Shown here: piece by piece, positions 28,464 through 37,568 of the stretch | How positions within the stretch are numbered: position 1 is the first letter of the stretch | Layout of the letters: each line of letters opens with the position of its first letter | NCBI GenBank assembly: GCA_013141115.1 | Contig: JABFRP010000002.1 | Coordinates: forward strand, 980,647-1,044,646 | DNA length: 64,000 nt | Direction of reading: 5' to 3' | Source of the DNA: Ferruginibacter sp. | GTDB taxonomy: Bacteria > Bacteroidota > Bacteroidia > Chitinophagales > Chitinophagaceae | The notes under the pieces: generated by a model | What the model was told of the DNA's origin: nothing | Database searches by the model: none | The model's input: the letters and a program-made list of their open reading frames with translations, nothing else | Program-made: the position numbers and the translations under genes

Positions 28464-29775
28464 TCTCTGTTGGTTGAATATACCCGGGCTTACGTGCCCG
28501 TGAATTAGATTTTTTAGTTTCAGTGAAATATTCTTTTATCTGAGCATCAGATAAGTTTCTGAATTTTTTAGAATAGCAAATGCCTACACCTATCCAAACC
28601 AGCATATAGTTTAAACTAAATGTATTGCCCATAGTAGGATACAAATACAGTATCCATAATAATATCCACATGCCACATGCTTTGGATAATACATTTTTGG
28701 AATAAAAGAGTCCCCTTATTAATGCCGGCACTAATATCAGCAGCAATAATATAAGGCTTATTAGCCCTCCCTTTAGTATAATTTGCAGGTAGCCTGTTTC
28801 AATAACCGGCCGGTAACCTGTTGTATCCAAGTGCTCATCAATACCCGGGCAAAAATATTCACCCTTCAGCCCCTTACCAATAATCCAATCGGTGGTAGTC
28901 ATGTCTTCTTTAAAGCGTACTTCAACTCCGGTACGTGTATCTTCATCTGCTCTTTCTACAAGAAAATTAAATATTCCAAAGTTAGTTTGATTATAGAGGT
29001 TGCTATAAAAAAGAGCGCCCAGCGCAGCTATAAAAATGGCCAGGTATATAACCATAAATGTCTTTTTAGAAACAATCAAATACATCATCAGATAAAACAG
29101 CAATGAACTCACACACATTAAGATAGTACCTCTGCGGGCCCTATATACAGCAAACAAAAGTGTGAGTACCATTATTCCTAATGCAAATATTCTTTTTTTC
29201 TTATCGTGATAGATGTAAGTAAACAAAACAAAGCCACAGGTAAAACTCAATCCTGAAAAAGCTTCTACCATACCCTGGCTTAATGTGCTTTTTCTATCCG
29301 GATTAAGTAAGTCTTTGCTGAATATGCTGCAATAAAGAACATAGAACAAAGCAAAGATCAAGATTACATTAAACACCTTTTTATAAAAAGAAAAGTTATG
29401 AGGAAACAACAATATTAATGGTACAAAATATATAAATATACCGGTACCGGCTTCAAAAAGCTGTTCCTTTATTGAGTCGAAATCAAAAGTAAACCCTCTT
29501 GCAATAATGGTTAACGACCAGAGGCAATACGCATAAAACAATACTTGTAAATATTTATTTTTTACCCTGAACTTAATAATATTTATTGATGCATAAGTAA
29601 AGATTAATATCCCCACAATTTGCAGCAATTGAAGCTGGGTAATTTTTATATAAACTAAGGTTGTAGTAAGTGTATAACTTAAAAAATATATCATAAAACC
29701 CAACCAGAATAGGTTAAGATTGTCTGATAGCCTTTTACTCATTTTTATATCCCTGTAATCAATATAATTATCCAT
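28450..29775 (-). CDS. wzy: Wzy-like O-antigen/capsule polymerase or ligase family membrane protein
   Basis: The 441-residue protein has roughly ten hydrophobic segments and one large loop of about 70 residues after the middle (around 265-330, with RADEDTRTGVEVRFKED). This is the topology of Wzy/WaaL proteins, which join lipid-linked repeat units in the periplasm. The soluble C-terminal tail is basic. Sequence conservation in this group is poor, so the call relies on topology and on being the only such gene in a locus that also has wzx, wzc and wza. Confidence 0.7.
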   Translation of the reverse strand: MDNYIDYRDIKMSKRLSDNLNLFWLGFMIYFLSYTLTTTLVYIKITQLQLLQIVGILIFTYASINIIKFRVKNKYLQVLFYAYCLWSLTIIARGFTFDFDSIKEQLFEAGTGIFIYFVPLILLFPHNFSFYKKVFNVILIFALFYVLYCSIFSKDLLNPDRKSTLSQGMVEAFSGLSFTCGFVLFTYIYHDKKKRIFALGIMVLTLLFAVYRARRGTILMCVSSLLFYLMMYLIVSKKTFMVIYLAIFIAALGALFYSNLYNQTNFGIFNFLVERADEDTRTGVEVRFKEDMTTTDWIIGKGLKGEYFCPGIDEHLDTTGYRPVIETGYLQIILKGGLISLILLLLILVPALIRGLFYSKNVLSKACGMWILLWILYLYPTMGNTFSLNYMLVWIGVGICYSKKFRNLSDAQIKEYFTETKKSNSRARKPGYIQPTENELS

Positions 29776-29789
29776 TAACCGTGTTGATT

Positions 29790-31025
29790 TTATTGTATTG
29801 AATTTTTTATACTCTCCATCATTTCTATATGCTTTTGTACAGTAGCATCAGGTTCAAACTCGGAAAGTAAGTAGCCCTTAGTTTTATTTTGCAGGCAAAA
29901 TTTTATGCCGTTTACAATATCAGCAGCATCTTTGTATTTTGCCAAATAGCCATTTTCTTTATGCTTTATCATATCCGGTATACCACCTACTTCAAAACCA
30001 ACCACAGGTGTGCCACAGCATAAACTTTCCTGTACTGTAGTAGGCAAATTATCTGCAACAGATGGTACAATAAAAACATCGGCAGCATTATACACAAACA
30101 TAGTGGAATATACATCTCTCAGATATCCCATAAATTTTATCTTAAATGGTATTGCATCGGCAACTTCCTTACTGTAATCGCTACCAAAAATTAACACAGA
30201 TATGTTTTTAAACTCATTTTGCTGATGTAGTATTTCCAATGCTTTTTGCATATACACCCATCCTTTGTAAGGACTTTCTATTGAAACAGCTCCAAATGCA
30301 ATTACAATTTCATCCGTGTTTATATTCAAAAAGTTTTTAGCAATAAGCTTGTCAATTGGTTTAAAAAATTTATTATCAATTGCATTGGGTATATAATAAA
30401 GCGGCTTGTTTTTAGTTAAAGCCGATTGTTTTGCACATTCATACAACCATTTGCTGGGAGATACAAAATAAAGGTTGTTATACCGTGAGTATAGTTTCAA
30501 TTTTCTTCTAAACTCTTTTGACGATCGGTCATTTTTAGGAGCATCTAAAAACATTTGACAGGTATTACAAGCCGTTTTGTATTTTTCGCAGGTAAAACTA
30601 TGATGGCAACCACCTGTAATATTCCACATATCATGCATCACTAATATTACCGGTTTTTTAAGTGCAGCAATTTGCGCAATACTTTTAAGGTTTAAAAAAC
30701 CATTTAATGCCCAGTGAATATAAATAAAATCTGCATTTTTAATTTCTTCAAAATTGGTTACATCACAACCTAAAACGGGATAAGAAAACGAGCCATAACT
30801 TTTAATCACTTTTCTATTTAAGTATGCTTGCAATCTATTGTCCAATTTGGAAATATATTGCATCCATTTGCCGGAATATTTTATTTTTTCATCACTATTT
30901 AGGCTATCCGGCAGCAGTGATATTATGCTTGATTCAATATTATTCTTCAGGAAGAATTTTTGCAATCTTATTGCCGAACTTCCGCCTGATGCAGTAGAGT
31001 ATTGTAACTGAACAACTTTAATCAT
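29790..31025 (-). CDS. GT4 family glycosyltransferase, paralogue A of a tandem pair
   Basis: The 411-residue protein begins VVQLQYSTASGGSSAIRLQ and has the HDMWNITGGCH motif followed by a cysteine set (C..C....C..C) at about 132-160, seen in a Bacteroidota GT4 subgroup. The donor domain has FIVPSVADNLPTTVQESL. It is strongly similar along its whole length to the gene directly upstream (31047-32285), with a 21-bp gap. The pair probably adds consecutive or alternative residues of the repeat unit. Confidence 0.87.
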   Translation of the reverse strand: MIKVVQLQYSTASGGSSAIRLQKFFLKNNIESSIISLLPDSLNSDEKIKYSGKWMQYISKLDNRLQAYLNRKVIKSYGSFSYPVLGCDVTNFEEIKNADFIYIHWALNGFLNLKSIAQIAALKKPVILVMHDMWNITGGCHHSFTCEKYKTACNTCQMFLDAPKNDRSSKEFRRKLKLYSRYNNLYFVSPSKWLYECAKQSALTKNKPLYYIPNAIDNKFFKPIDKLIAKNFLNINTDEIVIAFGAVSIESPYKGWVYMQKALEILHQQNEFKNISVLIFGSDYSKEVADAIPFKIKFMGYLRDVYSTMFVYNAADVFIVPSVADNLPTTVQESLCCGTPVVGFEVGGIPDMIKHKENGYLAKYKDAADIVNGIKFCLQNKTKGYLLSEFEPDATVQKHIEMMESIKNSIQ

Positions 31026-31046
31026 TTTACAAATGTATTCTTATAT

Positions 31047-32285
31047 TTAAACAAGTGAATTAAGTGATTTTATATACTCAAACAGTTCAACATGTTTTTT
31101 AATCACTTTATCCGGATGAAAATCCGGCAGCATTTTTCCTCTAACTTTATTTTGTATGCAATACCTTATTCCGTTTGCAATATCCTCTGCGTTTTTATAT
31201 TCTGCCAGGTATCCGTTTTCTTTATGTCTTATCATATCAGGTATGCCACCAATATTAAAACCAACAACTGCAGTGCCGCAACTTAAACTTTCCTGCACAG
31301 TAGTAGGCTGATTATCTGCCAATGATGGAACAATAAAAACATCAGAAGCATTATATGCCAGTGCTGTTGAATATTCATCACTTAAATAACCCATAAACCT
31401 GGTTTTAAAAGGAATTGCATCGGCAATTTCTTTATTATAATTACTGCCAAATATTAAAATGGTTATTTTTTGGGAGTCAACATCTCTTTTTAATATTTCT
31501 AAAGCATTTTGCAGATAAAGCCAGCCTTTGCGTTTACTGTTTATTGATACCGCACCAAAGGCAATTACAGATTCATCAGTACTAATATTTAAAATATGTT
31601 TTGCTGTATTTTTATCAAGTGGCTTGTATACAGAAACGTCCAATGCATTTGGAATATAAAAAACGGGTTTGTTTTTGGTTGTGATAGATTCTTTTGCGCA
31701 ATTATATAACCACTTGCTTGGTGATACAAAAAAAAGATTGTTATGCCTGGAATAAAGTTCGAGTTTTTTTGCAACTCCCATTGCTGCCAAACCACTACTG
31801 GGTCTTTCAGAAAAAACAGGGCACACTTTACACCCTGTTACATAATTTTCGCAATTAAAACTGTAATGACAGCCGCCGGTAATGCACCACATATCATGCA
31901 TAATAAAAATTACCGGCTTTTTAAGGTTAGCTATTTTTTCTATATCAGCAAGATTTAAAAAACCATATTGTACCCAGTGTATGTATATTATATCTGCTTC
32001 CCTAACCTCTTTCATACCACTAACATCATTGCCTAGTACAGGCACCGAAAATAAGCCATAATCTTTGTCGCTCTTTCTTGTTAGTATCAATTCAATCCTG
32101 CAATCTGCTCTTGCAATAATTCTTTCCTTTCTTCCAAGATAGGTTATGTTTTCTAATGGATGCTTATCTGGTTGTAATGATATAATTGACGAGCTAATAC
32201 CAGCTTTAATAAAAGCCTTTTGCAGCCTTAGTGCAGAGCTTCCACCCGACACTGTTGAATATTGTAATTGAACGATCTTTAACAT
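31047..32285 (-). CDS. GT4 family glycosyltransferase, paralogue B of a tandem pair
   Basis: The 412-residue protein is collinear with paralogue A: KIVQLQYSTVSGGSSALRLQ at the start, HDMWCITGGCH with the same cysteine spacing, FVSPSKWLYNCAKES, and FIVPSLADNQPTTVQESL in the donor site. Differences cluster in the acceptor-side N-terminal domain (about 35-85), consistent with a changed acceptor after duplication. Confidence 0.87.
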   Translation of the reverse strand: MLKIVQLQYSTVSGGSSALRLQKAFIKAGISSSIISLQPDKHPLENITYLGRKERIIARADCRIELILTRKSDKDYGLFSVPVLGNDVSGMKEVREADIIYIHWVQYGFLNLADIEKIANLKKPVIFIMHDMWCITGGCHYSFNCENYVTGCKVCPVFSERPSSGLAAMGVAKKLELYSRHNNLFFVSPSKWLYNCAKESITTKNKPVFYIPNALDVSVYKPLDKNTAKHILNISTDESVIAFGAVSINSKRKGWLYLQNALEILKRDVDSQKITILIFGSNYNKEIADAIPFKTRFMGYLSDEYSTALAYNASDVFIVPSLADNQPTTVQESLSCGTAVVGFNIGGIPDMIRHKENGYLAEYKNAEDIANGIRYCIQNKVRGKMLPDFHPDKVIKKHVELFEYIKSLNSLV

Positions 32286-32321
32286 TACACAGTTCTTTTT
32301 ACTTTGTACCAGTACATTTGT

Positions 32322-33209
32322 TTACACTTTCATTTTAATCCATTCTGCAACAAACACTCCTTTGCATTCATTGTTATTCATCCATTTTTCAGGCATAATA
32401 ACAATTTTATCAGGATTTTTATTGAGCCATGCAGCCCACCAGCTAAACGTGCTGTTAGCAATAATATTATGCTTGCACAAGCTCATTAAATACATATCAA
32501 TGTAGCTGCTTTTGCCCTTATTGTTATCAACATAAGTGCAATTATTTACTTTTAAATTTTCCTTCGCCCATTGTATGTCGTCTGAAAAAATAAAATAATG
32601 GGGGGCGGTAAAATGCTGATTGATATAATCCATTGCATTAGTATAATACGCAGCACCATTAATAACTCCAAGAATTTTTTGCCAATGATCATTAAGGTAA
32701 TCGCCTCTTCTTACATGTAAACTTACCGAATTACTGGTTCTGATTTTCTCCATTAAAGCTGTATTAACAGTATCTGCTGGCATATTGAATGCAAAATTTT
32801 GCTGAAGCACATTTTGTATATTCTCTAAATATCCAACTGCCTGCCATGTACCGGCAAAAAAAACATTTTGCTGCTCAAATACATCACTATCATACTCAAA
32901 CTCTTTTTTTTCCCGGTAGTAGGTATACCTTTTATCCTGATAAAATTGAATGCCCCTTCTTAAAATACCCGCCACAAATCTGTTTTGGTAAACGGCTTCG
33001 CCTTTATGTAAAAAAAAATTAAGAAGACGGAAGGCAACGGGCAGTTTTATCTTAAAGGCTTCGGTTAAAGTAAATCCTGAGTGATGGTAATAATACAAAT
33101 AAGTAGAAAATGAAAGCCTTGTTTTTCTACCTCTATTAATTAACGCAGTATACAATGCGTATTGAAACATTTGATTGCCCAGGCCACCATAAACTGAAAC
33201 TTTATTCAT
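32322..33209 (-). CDS. GT11 family alpha-1,2-fucosyltransferase
   Basis: The 295-residue protein from the ATG at 33209 starts MNKVSVYGGLGNQMFQYAL, the GGLGNQMFQYA motif of GT11. It has the GDP-fucose-binding HVRRGDY motif (about 160-167) and the C-terminal NSTFSWWAAWLN block. A TTG at 33227 is possible but would overlap the flippase gene. The donor GDP-L-fucose is made by gmd and fcl just upstream in the operon. Confidence 0.92.
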   Translation of the reverse strand: MNKVSVYGGLGNQMFQYALYTALINRGRKTRLSFSTYLYYYHHSGFTLTEAFKIKLPVAFRLLNFFLHKGEAVYQNRFVAGILRRGIQFYQDKRYTYYREKKEFEYDSDVFEQQNVFFAGTWQAVGYLENIQNVLQQNFAFNMPADTVNTALMEKIRTSNSVSLHVRRGDYLNDHWQKILGVINGAAYYTNAMDYINQHFTAPHYFIFSDDIQWAKENLKVNNCTYVDNNKGKSSYIDMYLMSLCKHNIIANSTFSWWAAWLNKNPDKIVIMPEKWMNNNECKGVFVAEWIKMKV

Positions 33210-33214
33210 AACAT

Positions 33215-34612
33215 TTATTTGTACCAAATTGGGGATGCCGACTTTTTATAAAACATTTTATACACTTGTATTGGGGCTATTACATAGCCAAATACGTTGG
33301 CAACAATTGATGAAATGATTACTGACTGTACACCCAAATGAAAGTGGTTTATTAGTAATAATGCCAAACAGAAAAAACCAGCTGAACTTATCAGAGATGA
33401 AATAAACTGAATTTTTAATGCTCCCATTCCGTTAATTATTGCTACAAAAACACTGGCAAACATTCCTGTAGAAAAAAAAATAAAGAACAGCAACGAGATA
33501 TTAAATTCAATATGTACCACATTTTTACCAAGCCATAATTCGTAAACTTGGTCAGCAAACACCAGCATTATTATCCCAACCAAAATAAAAGGAATCAGTA
33601 GTAAAAGATATTTTTTCACCATATTCTTTATCCATACCACATCTCCTGAATTATACGCATCAGTTACTCCGCTCCATAAGGGACTAAGTAAAATCATAAA
33701 TCCCATTTGCAAAGTAAAAAAATATTTGTAGGCAATGTTGTAAGAAGTAACTGCTGTAGGGTCTGTTGCATTAAAGTAATGTGCTATTATAAACAAACTG
33801 GATTCGTATTGGATGATAGTTGTAATCTGAAGTATAAAAAACTTCAGCCCCAGCTTCATTAAATTTTTGGCGTATTTTTTTTGTACAAATTTTAAAGCGG
33901 GTTTGTACTCTTTATATTTGGTATTGAACAGATAAATATTTGCAACAACCAAAATAAGTGTTGGTGCAATACCAACTGCTAAGCCTAAATATAAAATAGA
34001 TCCGTTGGTTAACCTGGTTAATGTAAAAATTATGGCTAAGGATAGTAATTGGCCCAGCATATCAAGCAGCGAGGCTTTGGCCGGCTGTTGGTCGGCTACC
34101 AAAATAGTACCTATAACTCTGAAAATAAATTGAAAACAAAAATAACTGAATATAAGAATTGCAAGCTTAGACACTTCCTGTTCCATTGCTTCTGGCAGGC
34201 TTAGCAATTTATGCCAGTTTATAAACTGGTTGAGCAACATAAAAACTATCCAGAGTGTAATAAAGATAATGGCAATGTAAAAGTAGGTGGTACTAATATA
34301 TATTTTCGCAACTTCTTTATCTCCCTTTGCTTTAGCTTCTGCAAATTTATTTCTAAGCCCGTTTGTAAATCCAATATCAAAAAAAGATATCCATGCAATC
34401 ATAGAGCTTAATGTAAGCCATATTCCATATTGCATTGGGTTTACATAATTTATGGTTAATGGTACTAATATTAAACCAATTGCAATGCTAATTCCTTTAA
34501 TAAGTAAAGACCCAATAATATTTTTTTTTGCATCAAGACTTCTTTGATGCCCTTTAGTAAAAAAGTTTATCCCATATTTCCATATAGCTCCGATATGTTT
34601 TTTTATAAACAT
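33215..34612 (-). CDS. wzx: Wzx-type oligosaccharide flippase (MOP superfamily)
   Basis: The 465-residue polytopic protein has about twelve to fourteen hydrophobic helices. Its N-terminal region GISIAIGLILVPLTINYV and the following YGIWLTLSSMIAWISFFDIG are typical of polysaccharide exporters of the MATE/MOP fold. It would move undecaprenyl-PP-linked repeat units to the periplasm for Wzy. It follows gmd after a 156-bp gap that carries a hairpin, the largest gap in this part of the operon. Confidence 0.88.
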   Translation of the reverse strand: MFIKKHIGAIWKYGINFFTKGHQRSLDAKKNIIGSLLIKGISIAIGLILVPLTINYVNPMQYGIWLTLSSMIAWISFFDIGFTNGLRNKFAEAKAKGDKEVAKIYISTTYFYIAIIFITLWIVFMLLNQFINWHKLLSLPEAMEQEVSKLAILIFSYFCFQFIFRVIGTILVADQQPAKASLLDMLGQLLSLAIIFTLTRLTNGSILYLGLAVGIAPTLILVVANIYLFNTKYKEYKPALKFVQKKYAKNLMKLGLKFFILQITTIIQYESSLFIIAHYFNATDPTAVTSYNIAYKYFFTLQMGFMILLSPLWSGVTDAYNSGDVVWIKNMVKKYLLLLIPFILVGIIMLVFADQVYELWLGKNVVHIEFNISLLFFIFFSTGMFASVFVAIINGMGALKIQFISSLISSAGFFCLALLLINHFHLGVQSVIISSIVANVFGYVIAPIQVYKMFYKKSASPIWYK

Positions 34613-34713
34613 TTTTTCTGTGTTTTACCCGGTACATACTTTAAAAAAAATAAAGTAGCAGGTAAGCTTTGTTTAAAAGGCTAGATAAAAGAATGCTCGA
34701 AAAATTTTAATTA

Positions 34714-34743
34714 AAATAGGGGATTAATACTAACCCCCTATTT
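34714..34743 (-). terminator. Intra-operon hairpin, possible attenuator between gmd and wzx
   Basis: A 9-bp stem, AAATAGGGG / CCCCTATTT, has a 12-nt loop. On the minus strand it is followed by TTTTAATTAAAATTTTT, so it resembles an intrinsic terminator. It stands between gmd and wzx, inside the operon. If it works, readthrough would need antitermination, which the UpxY-like protein encoded upstream could provide. Confidence 0.5.
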
Positions 34744-34768
34744 ATATGATTTTTCATTTACGTATTTA

Positions 34769-35854
34769 TTAAAGCTTGCTTTGTGCAAGATTTTTTTTAA
34801 CAATCAGTACATCGCTTGCCATCATCTCTTTCACCAGGCCGGCAAGGTCGTATTTGGGTTCCCATCCTAATTTTGTTTTTGCTTTGGTAGGGTCTCCAAT
34901 CAATAACTCCACCTCTGTTGGACGGAAATATTCAGGATCTACCGCAACAACCTGCTTACCTACTGGTAATTGGTAAGCCGGATTATTACAAGCCGCAACT
35001 GTTCCTTTTTCTTCAAGCCCTTCGCCTGTAAAATTCAATTCAATTCCAACTTCGGCAAAGGCAAGCTTTATAAAATCTCTTACACTTGTTGTTACCCCTG
35101 TTGCTATAACAAAATCTTCCGGCTTTTCTTGTTGCAGTATTAACCACATAGCTTCAACATAATCTTTGGCATGTCCCCAATCTCTTAATGCATTCATATT
35201 GCCAAGATATAGTGTATCCTGCAGGCCGCTGGCAATATTTGCAACCGCCATTGTAATCTTTCTTGTTACAAAAGTTTCTCCACGTAATGGGCTTTCGTGA
35301 TTAAATAAAATACCATTACATGCATACATATTATACGCTTCACGATAATTTACCACTATCCAGTATGCATATAATTTTGCAACTGCATAAGGGCTTCTTG
35401 GATAAAAAGGGGTTGTTTCTTTTTGTGGTACTTCCTGAACCAATCCGTACAATTCTGATGTAGATGCCTGGTAAATACGGGTCTTCTTTTCCATTCCCAA
35501 AATACGTAATGCTTCCATTAAACGCAGGGTTCCAATTCCATCTGCATTGGCAGTATATTCAGGTGTATCAAAACTTACTTTTACGTGGCTCATTGCCGCA
35601 AGATTATATATTTCATCAGGTTGGGTTTCCTGAATAATTCTTATCAGGTTGGTACTATCGGTCATATCGCCATAATGCAGGGTAAACCTTACATCTTTTT
35701 CATGCGGATCCTGATATAAATGGTCGATCCTGGCTGTGTTCATTAAGGATGAACGTCTTTTTACACCATGTACTTTGTACCCTTTTGACAAAAGTAATTC
35801 GGCAAGGTAAGCTCCGTCTTGTCCGGTAACACCGGTAATTAATGCAATTTTCAT
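34769..35854 (-). CDS. gmd: GDP-mannose 4,6-dehydratase
   Basis: This extended SDR of 361 residues has GVTGQDGAY at 8-16, KRRSS contacting NADP, and the catalytic Tyr/Lys in SPYAVAKLY (about 155-163). It makes GDP-4-keto-6-deoxymannose, the branch-point substrate for fucose (Fcl) and colitose (ColD/ColC). It is 39 bp downstream of fcl. Confidence 0.96.
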   Translation of the reverse strand: MKIALITGVTGQDGAYLAELLLSKGYKVHGVKRRSSLMNTARIDHLYQDPHEKDVRFTLHYGDMTDSTNLIRIIQETQPDEIYNLAAMSHVKVSFDTPEYTANADGIGTLRLMEALRILGMEKKTRIYQASTSELYGLVQEVPQKETTPFYPRSPYAVAKLYAYWIVVNYREAYNMYACNGILFNHESPLRGETFVTRKITMAVANIASGLQDTLYLGNMNALRDWGHAKDYVEAMWLILQQEKPEDFVIATGVTTSVRDFIKLAFAEVGIELNFTGEGLEEKGTVAACNNPAYQLPVGKQVVAVDPEYFRPTEVELLIGDPTKAKTKLGWEPKYDLAGLVKEMMASDVLIVKKNLAQSKL

Positions 35855-35893
35855 TCTTTTTAGTTGTTATATAGTATTTGGGATTTATTTATA

Positions 35894-36841
35894 TCAGGCA
35901 AGAGAAGGGATTTGTTGCTTTTGCAAAAAATCCTGGTAAGCTGTTTTTAACCCTTCTTTTAAAGGAGTGCTATGATGCCATCCTAACGAATGTATTTTAG
36001 ATACATCCAGTAATTTACGGGGGGTGCCGTCAGGTTTAGTGGTATCAAATACCAGCTCACCTTCAAATGCTGTGGTATCTTTTACTACCTGGGCTAATTC
36101 TTTAATGCTGATATCTTCTCCGCAACCAATATTTATAATTTCTTTATCGTTGTAATGCTCCATCAAAAACAAACAGGCATCGGCTAAATCATCAGAATAC
36201 AAAAATTCTCTTCTGGGATTACCGGAACCCCAAATTGTTACTTTATCCGAACCCGAAACTTTAGCTTCATAAAACCTCCGGATAAGTGCAGGCAGTACAT
36301 GCGAATTTTGAGGATGATAATTATCATTTACGCCGTATAAATTAGTAGGCATAACACTTATAAAATTAGCGCCATATTGTTCTCGGAATGTTTCGCATAA
36401 TTTTATGCCTGCAATTTTAGCAATGGCATAAGGCTCATTAGTATTTTCTAATGCACCTGTTAAAAGATATTCTTCTTTTATAGGCTGAGGTGCCATTTTA
36501 GGATAAATGCATGAACTGCCTAAGAAAAGTAGTTTGCTAACATCATTATTATAAGCAGCATGTACAATGTTGGCTACAATCAAAAGATTGTCGTACAAAA
36601 AATCGGCTCTGTAAGTATTATTAGCAACTATACCTCCAACTTTACCTGCTGCAAGAAAAACAAATTTTGGTTTTTCTTTTGCAAAAAAAGATTCTACAGC
36701 TGCCTGATTGCGCAAGTCAAGCTCTTTTGAAGTTTTGTACACTAAATTGCTAAATCCTTTTTGTTCTAATGCCCTTACTATTGCTGAACCAACCAGCCCT
36801 TTATGCCCTGCTATGTAAACTTTGTCTGCTAAATTCATCAT
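35894..36841 (-). CDS. fcl: GDP-L-fucose synthase
   Basis: The 315-residue protein has NADP binding at GHKGLVGSA, catalytic S109/S110, C111, Y138 and K142, and NSHVLPAL containing the epimerase His. The motif NLYGVNDNY and the gmd neighbour support the canonical assignment: epimerisation at C3 and C5 and reduction at C4 of GDP-4-keto-6-deoxymannose. The ATG overlaps the stop of the UpxY-like gene by 4 bp (ATGA), so the two are translationally coupled. Confidence 0.93.
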   Translation of the reverse strand: MMNLADKVYIAGHKGLVGSAIVRALEQKGFSNLVYKTSKELDLRNQAAVESFFAKEKPKFVFLAAGKVGGIVANNTYRADFLYDNLLIVANIVHAAYNNDVSKLLFLGSSCIYPKMAPQPIKEEYLLTGALENTNEPYAIAKIAGIKLCETFREQYGANFISVMPTNLYGVNDNYHPQNSHVLPALIRRFYEAKVSGSDKVTIWGSGNPRREFLYSDDLADACLFLMEHYNDKEIINIGCGEDISIKELAQVVKDTTAFEGELVFDTTKPDGTPRKLLDVSKIHSLGWHHSTPLKEGLKTAYQDFLQKQQIPSLA

Positions 36842-37374
36842 GACTGTGCAAATGTATAATTTTGTAACATAGATCTTTCCCTTCCAAAAATACTATCTTC
36901 TTTAAGGTTTGCGATCATTGCATACCCTAACGATGGAAGGTTGATTTTTATTGTTTTATTTTTTACTGCAAGCACATTCCCTTCTATTTCATAAGAAGAG
37001 CGGAAAATACTTTTTTCTATAACATTACTGTTCACAGATAGCTTCTCCAGATCAATATTCTGATAATCTGAAGTAAACTCTCTGATAGCATCTATTTCTG
37101 CCTGGTTAATAACTGCAGGCTGGCCTAACCAATACAGCAGGTTGATAACTCCGTCAGCTTGTTTTAAAAATGCAGCATCCTGTTCGGTTGCATGAATAAA
37201 AACATAAGACTTAAATAAGGGTTTATGAACCACTTTATTTCTCCTGGTGTTTTGTGCATCTGAACTAACTAAAGGAACAAAGTTTTCAATTTTCCTTTTT
37301 GTTAAGAATGTAGCGACCTTTTTTTCGCATTGCGGCTTAGTGTAAATAACGTACCAATTTTTCTGCATAACCAT
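36838..37374 (-). CDS. upxY: UpxY-family NusG-like transcription antiterminator
   Basis: The 178-residue protein has an N-terminal NGN domain ([18 protein letters not shown] through [11 protein letters not shown]) and a C-terminal KOW-like segment (residues ~125-170). Specialised NusG paralogues of this kind (UpxY, RfaH, LoaP) let RNA polymerase read through long polysaccharide operons. In Bacteroides upxY opens each capsule operon; here it is the third gene, after wza and wzc. It may control the following ~34 kb. ATG at 37374 or 37368 is possible. Confidence 0.9.
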   Translation of the reverse strand: MVMQKNWYVIYTKPQCEKKVATFLTKRKIENFVPLVSSDAQNTRRNKVVHKPLFKSYVFIHATEQDAAFLKQADGVINLLYWLGQPAVINQAEIDAIREFTSDYQNIDLEKLSVNSNVIEKSIFRSSYEIEGNVLAVKNKTIKINLPSLGYAMIANLKEDSIFGRERSMLQNYTFAQS

Positions 37375-37568
37375 TTTTTAAAAATTAGAAATGTGCAGTT
37401 AATCGGATAATGGAACATGTAGTTAGTCAGATATTTGGAAAAATTGGTTGTTTGGTTGGATAAAGGAACAATTGATTAATTAAGCAGGGCTTCGCCAATC
37501 TCAGTCACAGCTTAAAATGAATTGAGTCATATTGTATTTCATACTATTGGATTATTATTTTAATTAGA
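37375..37568. other. 194-bp gap between wzc and upxY
   Basis: This AT-rich non-coding gap contains an imperfect direct repeat (GGATAATGGAACA near 37405 and GGATAAAGGAACA near 37459). No consensus -7 box was found on the minus strand. Given its place before an antiterminator gene it could hold a leader or recruitment element, but nothing in it proves this. Confidence 0.35.
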
